64,000 nt of DNA from Clostridia bacterium (GCA_028703495.1 JAQVMT010000005.1:43600-107599), one strand, 5' to 3'. Positions 33,739-42,853 are shown, counted from the first letter of the stretch. Notes: a model not told the origin generated them from the letters alone. Program-made: numbers and translations.

Positions 33739-33845
33739 AAGCTTTTTACGGAACAACTTGCTCAAGATACATCCATTGAAGAGCTGTTCGAGTAGCTTTT
33801 TACGGAACAACTTGCTCAAGAAGCTTTTTACGGAAAATTGCTTAG
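33720..33845. repeat. Tandem copies at the 3' end of hutH
   Basis: AGCTTTTTACGGAACAACTTGCTCAAGA occurs at about 33740 and 33797, and AGCTTTTTACGGAAAATTGCTTAGA follows at 33825. The hutH end itself reads ATTACGGAGCAATTGCTTTAG, so the array seems derived from the gene's last codons. Confidence 0.7.
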
Positions 33846-34029
33846 ACTAAGTGCCTTCGGTTTTGTTGATTAGGCGAGTGGTTGTGTTAAAATAAAGAAT
33901 CCAAAAAGGCGTTGTTGAAATTGAGCAAGCTTGAGTAGGAATAGAATATTATAGGATTTAGGATAGAAAAGGGACGGTAAAAGTTGAAAGAATAAAGTGC
34001 CACAGTTTCGGACTGCGTGGTTTACTCGT
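33846..34029. other. Spacer between hutH repeats and the hutU leader
   Basis: There is no gene-like frame; the minus-strand frames called here are by-products of the repeats and of the leader element. Confidence 0.4.
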
Positions 34030-34149
34030 GCGAAGTTACGTACGTTAATGTACGCTCTTGGCACACTCAAAGCTCGGCTGTAAGAACCAATCTACACCAC
34101 CCTATCCTTTCAAGTAGTTTTTGTGACGGAGGTCATGTGTATAAATATG
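34030..34149 (+). promoter_or_regulatory. Conserved leader element, copy 2 (upstream of hutU)
   Basis: This is the second copy of the element at 15102-15215. It reads GAAGTTACGTACGTTAATGTACGCT, then CTCGGCTGTAAGAACC, CTATCCTTTCAAG and GTTTTTGTGACGGAGGTCA before TATAAATATG. A GTAC / GTAC hairpin replaces the ACATA / TATGT hairpin of copy 1. The conservation runs to the start codon and stops there. Confidence 0.65.
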
Positions 34150-36129
34150 AGAGAATTGACGCTTAATGAGTTGCCAAGCAAAAAGGCGTTTGACGCGAAG
34201 TACAGGAGGGCTCCCAAGCGGGATGCCGCTTTGAGTGAGGACGACAAGGTGCTTGCCATACTGAACGCATTGCGTTACTGTCCGAAAGAGTGGCACGAGG
34301 AGTTAATACCCGAGTTTGTTGAGGAATTGAACACACGCGGAAGGGTTTACGGTTACAGATTCCGTCCCGAGGGAAGAATATACGGAAAGAGCATTGACGA
34401 ATACAAGGGCAAATGTATCGAGGGCAAGGCTTTTCAGGTGATGATCGACAACAATTTGGACTTTGAAATTGCACTTTATCCGTATGAGCTTGTGACCTAC
34501 GGCGAAACAGGACAGGTGTGCCAAAACTGGATGCAATACGTATTGATAAAAAAGTACTTGGAGGAGTTGACCGACACGCAGACTCTTGTGGTTATGAGCG
34601 GACACCCCTTAGGACTCTTTGAAAGCAATAAAAAGAGTCCCAGAGTAATTATTACCAATTCGCTAATGGTCGGGCTTTTCGACGATCAGGAAAGCTGGAA
34701 GCGAGCCGCCGCTATCGGAGTGGCGAATTACGGACAGATGACTGCAGGCGGTTGGATGTACATCGGACCGCAGGGAATCGTACACGGAACATACAATACC
34801 ATACTCAATGCGGGAAGACTGAAGCTCGGGATTAAGAAGGGGGAGAGCCTTGAAGGCAAGCTCTTTGTCAGCAGCGGTCTAGGAGGTATGAGCGGAGCGC
34901 AGGGAAAAGCCGTAACGATTGCAAAGGGCGTGGGAATTATTGCCGAGGTGGACATTTCGCGCATAATAACCAGATACGAGCAGGGCTGGGTAAGCTGTAT
35001 CGCGTATTCACCCGAGGAAGCCTTCGCGCTTGCAACAAAGGCGATCAAGAACAAAGAAACCACGGCGATTGCCTTTTGCGGCAATATTGTGGATTTGTTG
35101 GAGTACGCGATTGCCGAAGATCTTCACATTGATTTATTAAGCGATCAAACAAGCTGTCACGCCGCATACGACGGAGGCTACTGTCCGCAGGGCTTGAGCT
35201 TCGAGCAAAGGACAGAGCTTATAAGAAGCGACGAGCATAAATTCAGACAGCTTGTGGACATATCGTTGAGGAGACACTTTAACGCCGTTAAGTCGCTTGT
35301 GGAACGCGGAACGTACTTTTTCGACTATGGCAACAGCTTTATGAAGGCGGTTTCCGATGCGGGCATTACGGAAATATGCAGAAATGGTAAAGACACGATT
35401 GACGGCTTTATTTTCCCCAGTTATGTCGAGGACATTTTGGGGCCGGTTTGCTTCGACTATGGTTACGGACCGTTCAGGTGGGTATGCTTGTCGGGCAAGG
35501 AGAGCGATCTTGACAGGACGGACGAAGCCGCTGCCGAATGTATCGATAAGGATAGACGTTTTCAAGATTACGACAACTATGTTTGGATTAAGGAAGCAAA
35601 GAAAAACAAGCTTGTCGTGGGAACGCAGGCAAGAATACTCTACTCCGATGCCGAGGGCAGACTCAAAATCGCTCTTAGGTTTAACGAGCTTGTGAGGGAA
35701 GGAAAGGTCGGTGCGATTATGCTTGGCAGAGATCATCATGATTGCGGCGGGACGGACTCACCGTTTAGAGAGACGAGCAACATCAAGGACGGCTCCAACA
35801 TAATGGCGGATATGGCTACGCAGGTTTTTGCAGGCAATGCCGCTCGAGGAATGAGCCTTGTCGCGCTGCATAACGGCGGCGGAACGGGTATAGGAAACGC
35901 CATAAACGGTGGATTCGGTATGGTTTTGGACGGAAGCGAGAGAGTGGACGAAATTCTCAAGGTCAGTATGACTTGGGACGTTATGGCAGGTGTGGCAAGA
36001 AGAAGCTGGGCGCGTAACCCCAACGCTGTCGAAACTGCCGAGGAATTCAATTCCAAACACGGAAGGAGCTGTATTACAATGCCCCACCTCGCCGACAGAA
36101 ACGCAATCGTCGAGGCGTTCAAGAAATAG
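34147..36129 (+). CDS. hutU: Urocanate hydratase (long form)
   Basis: Urocanase adds water to urocanate to give imidazolonepropionate, using tightly bound NAD+ as electrophile. The NAD-binding phrase SSGLGGMSGAQGKA and the active-site segment DHHDCGGTDSPFRET are intact. The family's N-terminal phrase NALRYCPKEWHEEL..EFVEELNTRGRVYGYRFRP starts about residue 45. At about 660 residues this is the long form rather than the roughly 550-residue Bacillus type. The start is ambiguous: ATG 34147 lies 14 bases after GGAGG, GTG 34123 (ORF track) has a weak ribosome-binding site, and ATG 34135 is too close. All sit inside the shared leader. Confidence 0.95.
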   Translation: MRELTLNELPSKKAFDAKYRRAPKRDAALSEDDKVLAILNALRYCPKEWHEELIPEFVEELNTRGRVYGYRFRPEGRIYGKSIDEYKGKCIEGKAFQVMIDNNLDFEIALYPYELVTYGETGQVCQNWMQYVLIKKYLEELTDTQTLVVMSGHPLGLFESNKKSPRVIITNSLMVGLFDDQESWKRAAAIGVANYGQMTAGGWMYIGPQGIVHGTYNTILNAGRLKLGIKKGESLEGKLFVSSGLGGMSGAQGKAVTIAKGVGIIAEVDISRIITRYEQGWVSCIAYSPEEAFALATKAIKNKETTAIAFCGNIVDLLEYAIAEDLHIDLLSDQTSCHAAYDGGYCPQGLSFEQRTELIRSDEHKFRQLVDISLRRHFNAVKSLVERGTYFFDYGNSFMKAVSDAGITEICRNGKDTIDGFIFPSYVEDILGPVCFDYGYGPFRWVCLSGKESDLDRTDEAAAECIDKDRRFQDYDNYVWIKEAKKNKLVVGTQARILYSDAEGRLKIALRFNELVREGKVGAIMLGRDHHDCGGTDSPFRETSNIKDGSNIMADMATQVFAGNAARGMSLVALHNGGGTGIGNAINGGFGMVLDGSERVDEILKVSMTWDVMAGVARRSWARNPNAVETAEEFNSKHGRSCITMPHLADRNAIVEAFKK

Positions 36130-36197
36130 AAAGAACATATTAATATATAGAAAGACAATTAAATTATAGATAGGATAAAAATAAAGAGGATAGAAAG

Positions 36198-37187
36198 ATG
36201 TTAAAGCAGATAATGGAATGTGTACCCAACTTCAGCGAAGGAAGGGATAAGGCAAAGATCGAAGCTATCGTGGATTGCTTCAGGAACAGAGAGGGCGTAA
36301 TTCTTTTGGATTACAGCTCGGACAGTGATCACAACAGAACGGTTGTTACGGTAGCAGGCGAGGTCGAACCGCTCAAGGAAGCCGTGGTTTGCGCCGCAAC
36401 GAAGGCGAAGGAAATAATTGACCTACGCATACAGAGGGGACAGCACCCCAGAATGGGCGCAGTGGACGTAATTCCCTTTATTCCTATCAAGAATGTAACC
36501 GCCGAGGATGCCATTGAGGTAAGCAAGGAGGTCGGAAAGCGTATTTGGGAAGAGGTCGGAATCCCTGTATTTTTGTACGAAAAGTCTGCTACTCGTCCCG
36601 AGCGTGAAAATCTTGCTAAAATCAGAAAGGGTGAGTTCGAGGGAATGGCGGAAAAGATGAAGAGCGAGGATTGGCACGCCGATTTCGGATACGATGCTCC
36701 TCACCCCAGTGCGGGCGTAGTCGCCGTAGGCTGCAGAATGCCCTTGGTTGCCTTTAACGTCAATTTGGACAGCAAGAGCTTGGAAGAAACCACCGCTACG
36801 GCAAAGAAGATAAGACATATCGGCGGCGGCTTGCATTTTTGCAAGGCTATGGGCGTGGATTTAAGCCACAGAGGTCTTATGCAGGTTTCAATGAATATGA
36901 CAGACTACACTAAAACGCCGCTGTATTTTTCGTACGAGCTGATCGGAATGGAAAGCAAACGCTACGGTGCTCACATTGTGGAAAGTGAAATTATCGGTCT
37001 TGTTCCCTATGATGCATTGTATGCTTGTGCGGAATACGTGTTAATGTGCGAGGGAAAGAGCGCGGACGAAATCAAGGAATTGTCCAAGCACGATATAATC
37101 GCAAAAGCAAGAGATTACCTTAAAATCGCCGACTTTTCCGAGGATCAGGTTCTTGAAGTGCTTTTGGATAAGAGAAATAACGCATAA
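36198..37187 (+). CDS. Glutamate formimidoyltransferase
   Basis: This enzyme transfers the formimino group from N-formimino-L-glutamate to tetrahydrofolate, giving glutamate and 5-formimino-THF. The N-terminal MECVPNFSEGRD and SDSDHNRTVVT are hallmark motifs, with a substrate-site phrase RGQHPRMGAVDVIPF. The 329 residues equal the N-terminal transferase half of mammalian FTCD; the cyclodeaminase half is not fused or adjacent. It follows hutU by 68 bases, so it is very likely in the same transcript. Confidence 0.95.
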   Translation: MLKQIMECVPNFSEGRDKAKIEAIVDCFRNREGVILLDYSSDSDHNRTVVTVAGEVEPLKEAVVCAATKAKEIIDLRIQRGQHPRMGAVDVIPFIPIKNVTAEDAIEVSKEVGKRIWEEVGIPVFLYEKSATRPERENLAKIRKGEFEGMAEKMKSEDWHADFGYDAPHPSAGVVAVGCRMPLVAFNVNLDSKSLEETTATAKKIRHIGGGLHFCKAMGVDLSHRGLMQVSMNMTDYTKTPLYFSYELIGMESKRYGAHIVESEIIGLVPYDALYACAEYVLMCEGKSADEIKELSKHDIIAKARDYLKIADFSEDQVLEVLLDKRNNA

Positions 37188-37264
37188 CGCATAACTTTAT
37201 TGCTTTGCAAATAGGCAGAGCTTCACGTTAAACCGCAGAAACAGTCAAAGCTCGGGTTATACGC

Positions 37265-37425
37265 AAAGGCTTAAGGGAAGCAAAAGATAAGGAGAAACTC
37301 ATAAGCAGCAACCCGACATCGGTTTTGATTTCGAAGGATTAAGGGAAGCAAAAGGTAAAGAAGGTACTATTTAGCAACAACCAGACATCGGTTTTAACCT
37401 CAAAGGCTTAGGAAAGCAAAAGGCG
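37265..37425. repeat. Tandem repeat, about 68-bp unit, upstream of rsmI
   Basis: The unit AAAGGCTTAAGGGAAGCAAAAG...GCAACCCGACATCGGTTTT... is repeated as GAAGGATTAAGGGAAGCAAAAGG...CAACCAGACATCGGTTTT and begins a third time (AAAGGCTTAGGAAAGCAAAAGG). Confidence 0.8.
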
Positions 37426-37445
37426 ATACGGCAGGAAAGGAAAGT

Positions 37446-38297
37446 ATGGGTGATTTTTATGTGGTGGCAACGCCGATAGGCAACTTGGGCGACATAACCA
37501 AAAGGGCGTTGGAGGTTTTTAAGTCCGTGGATTATGTTGTTGCAGAGGACACGCGCGTTACCGGACAGCTTTTAAGGTGCTTCGAGATAAACAAAAAGCT
37601 GATTTCCTGCCACAAGTTCAGCGAGCATCAGAAAGCCGATGAAATCCTATCGTTGTTGGAGCAGGGCTTTTCGTTGGCTTATGCAACAGATGCAGGAACG
37701 CCATCGATAAGCGATCCCGGTGCAGTGCTTGTGGGATTCTTGGCAAATAACGGAGTGGATATTATTCCCGTTCCGGGCGCAAGTGCGGTTACCGCGGCTT
37801 TGAGCGTGTGCGGCTTCAACGAGAACGAATTCTCCTTTTTGGGATTTTTGGGTAGGAATAAAGGCGACATTACAAGAAGACTGGAAGCAGAGAAGACATC
37901 AGCCGTTCCGCTGTTTGTGATATACGAATCGCCGATAAGAGTTATCGATACTCTGCGAATTGTTGCACAGGTATTTCCCGATGCTCAAGCCGTCGTATGC
38001 AACGATATGACGAAGAAATTCGAGCGCGTGTATAGAGGCGACATCGATAATGTGATTGCCGAGCTTGATGCCAATGAAAAGAGCGGTAAGGGCGAATACG
38101 TCGCGGTTATCCGCAAGAATAGCAAGCCAAACCCCGATCGGGAGCAACAGTCGATCGAATCCATGCTCACAGACATCATGGCGAAAGAAGGTCAAACGCT
38201 TACCGCCGCGGTAAAGCTACTCAACGCACGTGAAAAAGAGCTGAAGAAAAGAGATATTTACGACGCTTCATTGAGATTAAAGGAGTTGTTCGAGTAA
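37446..38297 (+). CDS. rsmI: RsmI, 16S rRNA C1402 2'-O-methyltransferase
   Basis: This enzyme 2'-O-methylates cytidine 1402 in the decoding centre of 16S rRNA using SAM. The tetrapyrrole-methylase fold motifs are clear: VVATPIGNLGDITKRA at the N-terminus, VAEDTRVTGQLL, and YATDAGTPSISDPG, with a C-terminal small helical domain. The length of 283 is standard. The ribosome-binding site GGAAAGGAAAGT is modest. The next gene starts within 100 bases. Confidence 0.96.
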   Translation: MGDFYVVATPIGNLGDITKRALEVFKSVDYVVAEDTRVTGQLLRCFEINKKLISCHKFSEHQKADEILSLLEQGFSLAYATDAGTPSISDPGAVLVGFLANNGVDIIPVPGASAVTAALSVCGFNENEFSFLGFLGRNKGDITRRLEAEKTSAVPLFVIYESPIRVIDTLRIVAQVFPDAQAVVCNDMTKKFERVYRGDIDNVIAELDANEKSGKGEYVAVIRKNSKPNPDREQQSIESMLTDIMAKEGQTLTAAVKLLNAREKELKKRDIYDASLRLKELFE

Positions 38298-38391
38298 TAC
38301 AAGCCGACCGATCGGTTACGCATAATTATTGATGAGCGAATGCTTGGCTCCAATCGCTCGTCGAGTGAACAAACGAGAAACGGAGGGAAAA

Positions 38392-40341
38392 ATGAAAACG
38401 TTGTTATGGCAACCCACTAAGGAATACATCGAAAGTACGAATATGTACGACTTTATGCAGACTGCGAACAAAATTACGGGACAAAAAATGAAGAATTACC
38501 GTGAATTGTACGAGTTTTCTGTAGGTCAACCGGAGGTGTTTTGGGATTTACTTTGGAAGTATTTGGGCGTGATATCCACACCGTACGACAAGGTAGTAAG
38601 CAATATAAACGAATTTATTACGACAAGGTGGTTTTTGGGCGCGAAGATGAATTACGCAGAGAATCTGCTTAAGTTCGGAGACAGCGACCGTATCGCCATT
38701 GTTTTCAGGGGCGAAAACTCCGTAAGGAGAGTTATTACATACAGGGAATTGACTTCGCAGGTCAAGAGGACGGCATGCAAGCTCAAAGAGCTCGGCGTTA
38801 AAAAGGGCGACTTCGTATGCGGGTATATGCCCAACCTTCCCGAAACCATAATTGCTATGCTTGCAACGGGAACTGTCGGCGCGGTTTGGTGCTCTTGCGC
38901 CACCGACATAGGTCAGCTTGCCGCAATCGACAGGCTCGGTCAGGTTGCTCCAAAGGTTATGTTTACCGCCGACGGTTATTATTATAAGGGAAAGGCGTTT
39001 AATGTATTGGACAACGCCAAGGAAATCGTCAAGGGTATACCCTCCGTGCAGGCGGTTATCGTTGCGCACTATGCCGGCGATATGGCGATTGACTGTATTC
39101 CAAACGCTCTGTCTTATGATGAGGTGCAAAAGACAGACGAGAGTGGCTTCAGCTTCGAGCAGGTGGAGGCAACCGCTCCTGTTGTGGTTATGTTCAGCTC
39201 GGGAACGACGGGTAAGCCTAAGTGTATGGTTCAATCGGTGGGCGGACTTCTCATCAACCAGCTTAAGGAGTTGGTTTTGCATCACGATATGAAGCCGAAC
39301 GACATAATGCTTTATATCACGACTTGCTCGTGGATGATGTGGAATTGGCAGGCGGCGGCTCTCGGTGCGGGTTCGACGGTTGTTCTTTATGACGGCAACC
39401 CGTCCTATCCTCAAACCGATGCTATTTGGCGTATTCTCGAGGAAGAAAAGGTTACGGTTTTCGGACTTTCGGCAAGCTATATTCACTCGCTTTTAAAGTC
39501 GGAGTTCAGCCCAAAGGACTTGGGACTTACCTTACCTTGCTTAAGGTGCATATCCCAAACAGGCTCTGCACTGTCCGACGAGGGCTTCAAGTACGTTTAC
39601 AGAGAGATAAAGAGCGATTTGCATTTCAACTCTATTGCGGGCGGCACGGACATCAACGGGTGCTTTGCAAGCGGCAATCCCATGTCACCGGTATACTCCA
39701 ACGAGCTGCAGGCACCGGGTTTGGGTATGAAGATTAACTGCTTTAACGAGGACGGAAAGCCCGTTCGCGATGTACAGGGCGAGCTGGTTTGTGAACAACC
39801 CACGCCGTCGATGCCTCTGTATTTTTGGAACGATCCCGACAACGAAAGATATAAGGCGGCTTACTTCGGTATGTTCGGCAACGTTTGGAATCACGGAGAT
39901 TACGTCGTTTTTGACTCTTTTACCGGTGGGATCACCTTTTATGGCAGAAGCGACAGCGTTTTGAAGCCGTCGGGCATCAGAATCGGCACGGCGGAGATTT
40001 ACAATCAGGTCAGAAAAATCGACTGCGTTTTGGATAGCTTGGCTATCGGACAGCAGTACAACAACGATCAACGCATTATTTTGTTCGTGCAAATGAAATA
40101 CGGCAAGCTCACCGACGATATCATTAAGGAGATTAAGCATGTGTTGAAGGTCAACGCATCGCCGCGACACGTTCCTGCCCTAATTATCGAGGTTCCGGAC
40201 ATTCCCAAAACGCTTAACGGCAAAAAGGTGGAAAGCGCGGTAACCAATATCGTCAACGGCAGAAAGGTTACCAACAGAGACGCTTTGATTAACCCCGAAA
40301 GCTTGGACTTCTTCTATGCGAATCTACCCTCGCTTCAATAA
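38392..40341 (+). CDS. Acetoacetate-CoA ligase
   Basis: This is an AMP-forming acyl-CoA synthetase that activates acetoacetate to acetoacetyl-CoA. The adenylate-forming P-loop is MFSSGTTGKPKCMV (about residue 270), and the C-terminal catalytic Lys region reads IPKTLNGKKVESAV. The N-terminal ACAS-N region and the length (649 residues) match acetoacetyl-CoA synthetases better than acetyl-CoA synthetases. I moved the start from 38329 to ATG 38392 because CGGAGGG is correctly spaced. It may connect butyrate or ketone metabolism with the CoA pool; no partner gene is adjacent. Confidence 0.9.
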   Translation: MKTLLWQPTKEYIESTNMYDFMQTANKITGQKMKNYRELYEFSVGQPEVFWDLLWKYLGVISTPYDKVVSNINEFITTRWFLGAKMNYAENLLKFGDSDRIAIVFRGENSVRRVITYRELTSQVKRTACKLKELGVKKGDFVCGYMPNLPETIIAMLATGTVGAVWCSCATDIGQLAAIDRLGQVAPKVMFTADGYYYKGKAFNVLDNAKEIVKGIPSVQAVIVAHYAGDMAIDCIPNALSYDEVQKTDESGFSFEQVEATAPVVVMFSSGTTGKPKCMVQSVGGLLINQLKELVLHHDMKPNDIMLYITTCSWMMWNWQAAALGAGSTVVLYDGNPSYPQTDAIWRILEEEKVTVFGLSASYIHSLLKSEFSPKDLGLTLPCLRCISQTGSALSDEGFKYVYREIKSDLHFNSIAGGTDINGCFASGNPMSPVYSNELQAPGLGMKINCFNEDGKPVRDVQGELVCEQPTPSMPLYFWNDPDNERYKAAYFGMFGNVWNHGDYVVFDSFTGGITFYGRSDSVLKPSGIRIGTAEIYNQVRKIDCVLDSLAIGQQYNNDQRIILFVQMKYGKLTDDIIKEIKHVLKVNASPRHVPALIIEVPDIPKTLNGKKVESAVTNIVNGRKVTNRDALINPESLDFFYANLPSLQ

Positions 40342-40545
40342 CGGAAGCATCGAAAGTCATGTAGAGACGTGGCTATGCAAAAATTTCGGCTGTAATGCTT
40401 GTATCGGATCCAAAATCCGCATCAAGGAATGATTGCATCGCATTTTGCGTGTAGAATTACCATAAGCAAATTCAATTGGACAAAAGTTTAAAGCACAAAG
40501 TTTTTCATTTTGATACACGATAGAAATAAAATAAATGGGAATACA

Positions 40546-40576
40546 AAACGGGCGGCATAGAGTCGCCCGTTTCAAA
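40546..40576. terminator. Bidirectional terminator between convergent genes
   Basis: AAACGGGCG / CGCCCGTTT stem of 9 bp with a 9-base loop, flanked by A-rich and T-rich ends, lies between the ligase gene and the convergent XRE gene. Confidence 0.75.
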
Positions 40577-40602
40577 TAATTCCTTAAAATATGAATTTGA
40601 TT

Positions 40603-41265
40603 TTACTTCTGCTCATCGGGGTTTTCATCGGTTACTTCATTGCTTTTGATGTTCCGTTTATTGAAACCGATATCCTTCAGTTTTTTGAAAACGGGGCGTC
40701 TTAAAAACATAGCCAATACGATTATGACTTGTGCAGGGCAACCCACAATAAACAACGTAGCCGGCGATTTTTCGAGCAGCGAAAGATAAACCGAAAGCAA
40801 TAATCCCCAAACCAAAATCGAGATATAAATACAGAGCTGCCATTTCTTCGAGCCGATAGAGCCAAACACAATATGCACGATGCTCGAAGCGGGAATCGCG
40901 TAAATAAAGCATAGCCAAGTCCGACTTAGGTCCGGAGCAAGCCAACTCAAAAGGCTGAAAACGAGAGTGGCAATCAGCCATATTCCTACGGTAATGAGCC
41001 ACGAAAGGACTGTATGGTTAATCACCCACGAGGGCTGTCTTTTGCTTGTTTCGGTATTAATAAGGTCGTCAACGCCGATGCCGTACAATTCGGCGATTCT
41101 ACACATGGTCAGAAAATCCGGCATACCTTCCGCGCGTTCCCACTTTGATACGGATTTGTCGGAATAATTAAGTTTTTCCGCTAATTCCAATTGCGTCAAT
41201 CCGTTTTTACGTCTGTAATAAACCAGATTTTCCGCTATAGCTTGTTTTATCAAAACTTCGTCCAT
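40603..41265 (-). CDS. XRE-family regulator with a membrane domain
   Basis: This is a 220-residue protein. Residues 1-70 are an XRE-type helix-turn-helix (ENLVYYRRKNGLTQLELAEKLNYSDKSVSKWERAEGMPD). From about 80 to 190 there are four hydrophobic helices, so the DNA-binding domain is tethered to the membrane. Such one-component regulators are common in Clostridia, but the signal is unknown. AAGGAGGTAGGTCA precedes the start. It has its own consensus promoter, and a convergent terminator follows. Confidence 0.88.
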   Translation of the reverse strand: MDEVLIKQAIAENLVYYRRKNGLTQLELAEKLNYSDKSVSKWERAEGMPDFLTMCRIAELYGIGVDDLINTETSKRQPSWVINHTVLSWLITVGIWLIATLVFSLLSWLAPDLSRTWLCFIYAIPASSIVHIVFGSIGSKKWQLCIYISILVWGLLLSVYLSLLEKSPATLFIVGCPAQVIIVLAMFLRRPVFKKLKDIGFNKRNIKSNEVTDENPDEQK

Positions 41266-41283
41266 TGACCTACCTCCTTAAAC

Positions 41284-41312
41284 ATTATAGTCGATACAAC
41301 CCGAGAAGTCAA
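41284..41312 (-). promoter_or_regulatory. Sigma-A promoter of the XRE gene
   Basis: On the minus strand TTGACT, a 17-base spacer and TATAAT, 20 bases before the start codon. Confidence 0.8.
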
Positions 41313-41333
41313 GCAATTATCGTATTCTATTGT

Positions 41334-41363
41334 GAGTAGAGTTAACATTTTACGACTCTACTC
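41334..41363. other. Perfect 9-bp inverted repeat upstream of degV
   Basis: GAGTAGAGT and ACTCTACTC flank a 12-base loop; GGCAGTTTTTT follows on the plus strand. It could be a weak terminator or a regulator site in the divergent XRE/degV region. A second hairpin-like pair, GCAAAGTG / CACTTTGC-like, lies near 41443-41481. Confidence 0.45.
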
Positions 41364-41613
41364 GGCAGTTTTTTAGTGGTGGAGTCATTTTTTATGCAAG
41401 TAGGTTGTATTTTTCTGAATAATCCTATATCATTGAATTGTGCAAAGTGTGGGATAGGTGTTTTCAGCACGCCCACTTTGCTGATAAATATAAGTATAGA
41501 AGTAATGAGTTGTCGTGCATTGTCAAGTGCCAGGATAAGCAAAGTCACTGTAGTTGGGATTGCACGGATGTAAATATTATTATAATCGGGCGGTTGCCTA
41601 CGGAGGAAGAGAT

Positions 41614-42486
41614 TTGAGAGAATACGTAATTATTACCGATACTTCGTCGAATTTGACGAATGAAATAATAGATAGATATGGTATCGAAATAGTTCCTTTG
41701 ATTTTCGTGAGCGAGGGCAAAGAGTATTTGAGTTACGAAAAGAATGCAGACAACGATTTGTCCGCATTTTACGATATGCTAAGGCACAAGAAACGTTTCA
41801 CTACGACAAGCGTCAACCAAGCGCAGTTTTGTAATGCTTTCGAGGGCGCATTGAAGGAGGGCAAGGATGTCCTTTATCTTGGCTTTTCCTCGGCATTAAG
41901 CGGAACCTATGCTGCTGCGATAAACGCAAAGAGTATTCTTGAAAAGGAATACCCCGAAAGAAAGATAGTGACGGTGGATACTTTGGGAGCATCCTTGGGA
42001 CAAGGGCTGATGGTAATCAAGGCCGCTGAAATGAAGCAAAGCGGCATGAGCATAGACGAGGTCGGCAATTGGGTGGAGAATAACAAACTGCACATTTGCC
42101 ATTTTTTCACGGTTGATAATTTAGAGTATCTGTTTTTGGGCGGCAGGGTATCCAAGTCTGCGTATTTGATTGCAAATATGGTCAATATTAAGCCCATAAT
42201 GCATATGGACGACAACGGTAAACTTGTTGCAACGGGCAAGGTTATCGGCAGACGTAAGTCAATACAGACAATTGCGGATATGGTCGTAAAGAATATTATC
42301 AATCCCGAAAGCCAAACCGTATGCATTTCGCACGGTGACTGCATTGCGGACGTCGAAAATCTCAAAGCAAAAATCGAAGCCAAAATCAAGGTCAAGGAGT
42401 GGGTAGTTAACTACGTTGACCCGGTTGTGGGAATCCACAGCGGCCCCGGAACGATTGCGATATTCTTTATCGGCGATAAAAGGTAA
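41614..42486 (+). CDS. DegV-family fatty-acid-binding protein
   Basis: This is a 290-residue DegV protein. The family (including FakB) holds a single fatty acid, often for delivery to the FakA kinase. The phrases VIITDTSSNLTNEI, TTTSVNQAQF, GFSSALSGTYAA and VGIHSGPGTIAIFF are characteristic. I chose the TTG at 41614, seven bases after CGGAGG, instead of the ORF-track ATG at 41554; the extra 20 residues do not fit the family. A paralogue lies at 60859-61728. fakA is not in the window. Confidence 0.88.
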   Translation: MREYVIITDTSSNLTNEIIDRYGIEIVPLIFVSEGKEYLSYEKNADNDLSAFYDMLRHKKRFTTTSVNQAQFCNAFEGALKEGKDVLYLGFSSALSGTYAAAINAKSILEKEYPERKIVTVDTLGASLGQGLMVIKAAEMKQSGMSIDEVGNWVENNKLHICHFFTVDNLEYLFLGGRVSKSAYLIANMVNIKPIMHMDDNGKLVATGKVIGRRKSIQTIADMVVKNIINPESQTVCISHGDCIADVENLKAKIEAKIKVKEWVVNYVDPVVGIHSGPGTIAIFFIGDKR

Positions 42487-42593
42487 TAATTGCGGCTAAT
42501 GAGGCAGAATTGTTTTAATTTTACCCATATAACCCGACATAGACTATTAGTATAGTACGAACTGCGCATAAAATAAAAGAAAATACAATTAAT

Positions 42594-42755
42594 AGGGAAT
42601 CTTCGATCACCTCTTCGATTCCCTTTTTAGATTAAGTAGAAAGAGAAAATGGAAAAAGGGAATCTTCGATCACCTCTTCGATTCCCTTCTTTGATCAAGT
42701 AGAAAGAAAAATAAATTAAAGGGAAACTTCGGTAGATCCGTCGATTCCCTTTTTC
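42594..42755. terminator. Three tandem hairpin terminators
   Basis: AGGGAATC...GATTCCCT hairpins occur at 42594, 42657 and 42720, each followed by T-rich DNA and spaced by 63 bases. The first two are almost identical (AATCTTCGATCACCTCTTCG). They lie between convergent genes and can act in both directions. The small minus-strand ORF here is an artefact of them. Confidence 0.8.
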
Positions 42756-42853
42756 GGCATATTGACCAATCATCGTTATTTGCACGTAATTTATGCACAT
42801 GTGTCTCACTCCGCTTGCCGATCGAAGCAGCCATTAAGCAACACAGTCGAACG

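Noticed and set aside
33352-33819. 155-residue minus-strand ORF with KLFRKKLL repeats
   Set aside because: It runs antisense to hutH and through the tandem repeats; the repeated peptide is a by-product of the DNA repeats.
42627-42809. 60-residue minus-strand ORF
   Set aside because: It is a translation of the tandem terminators (repeated GNRR...FPL phrases).
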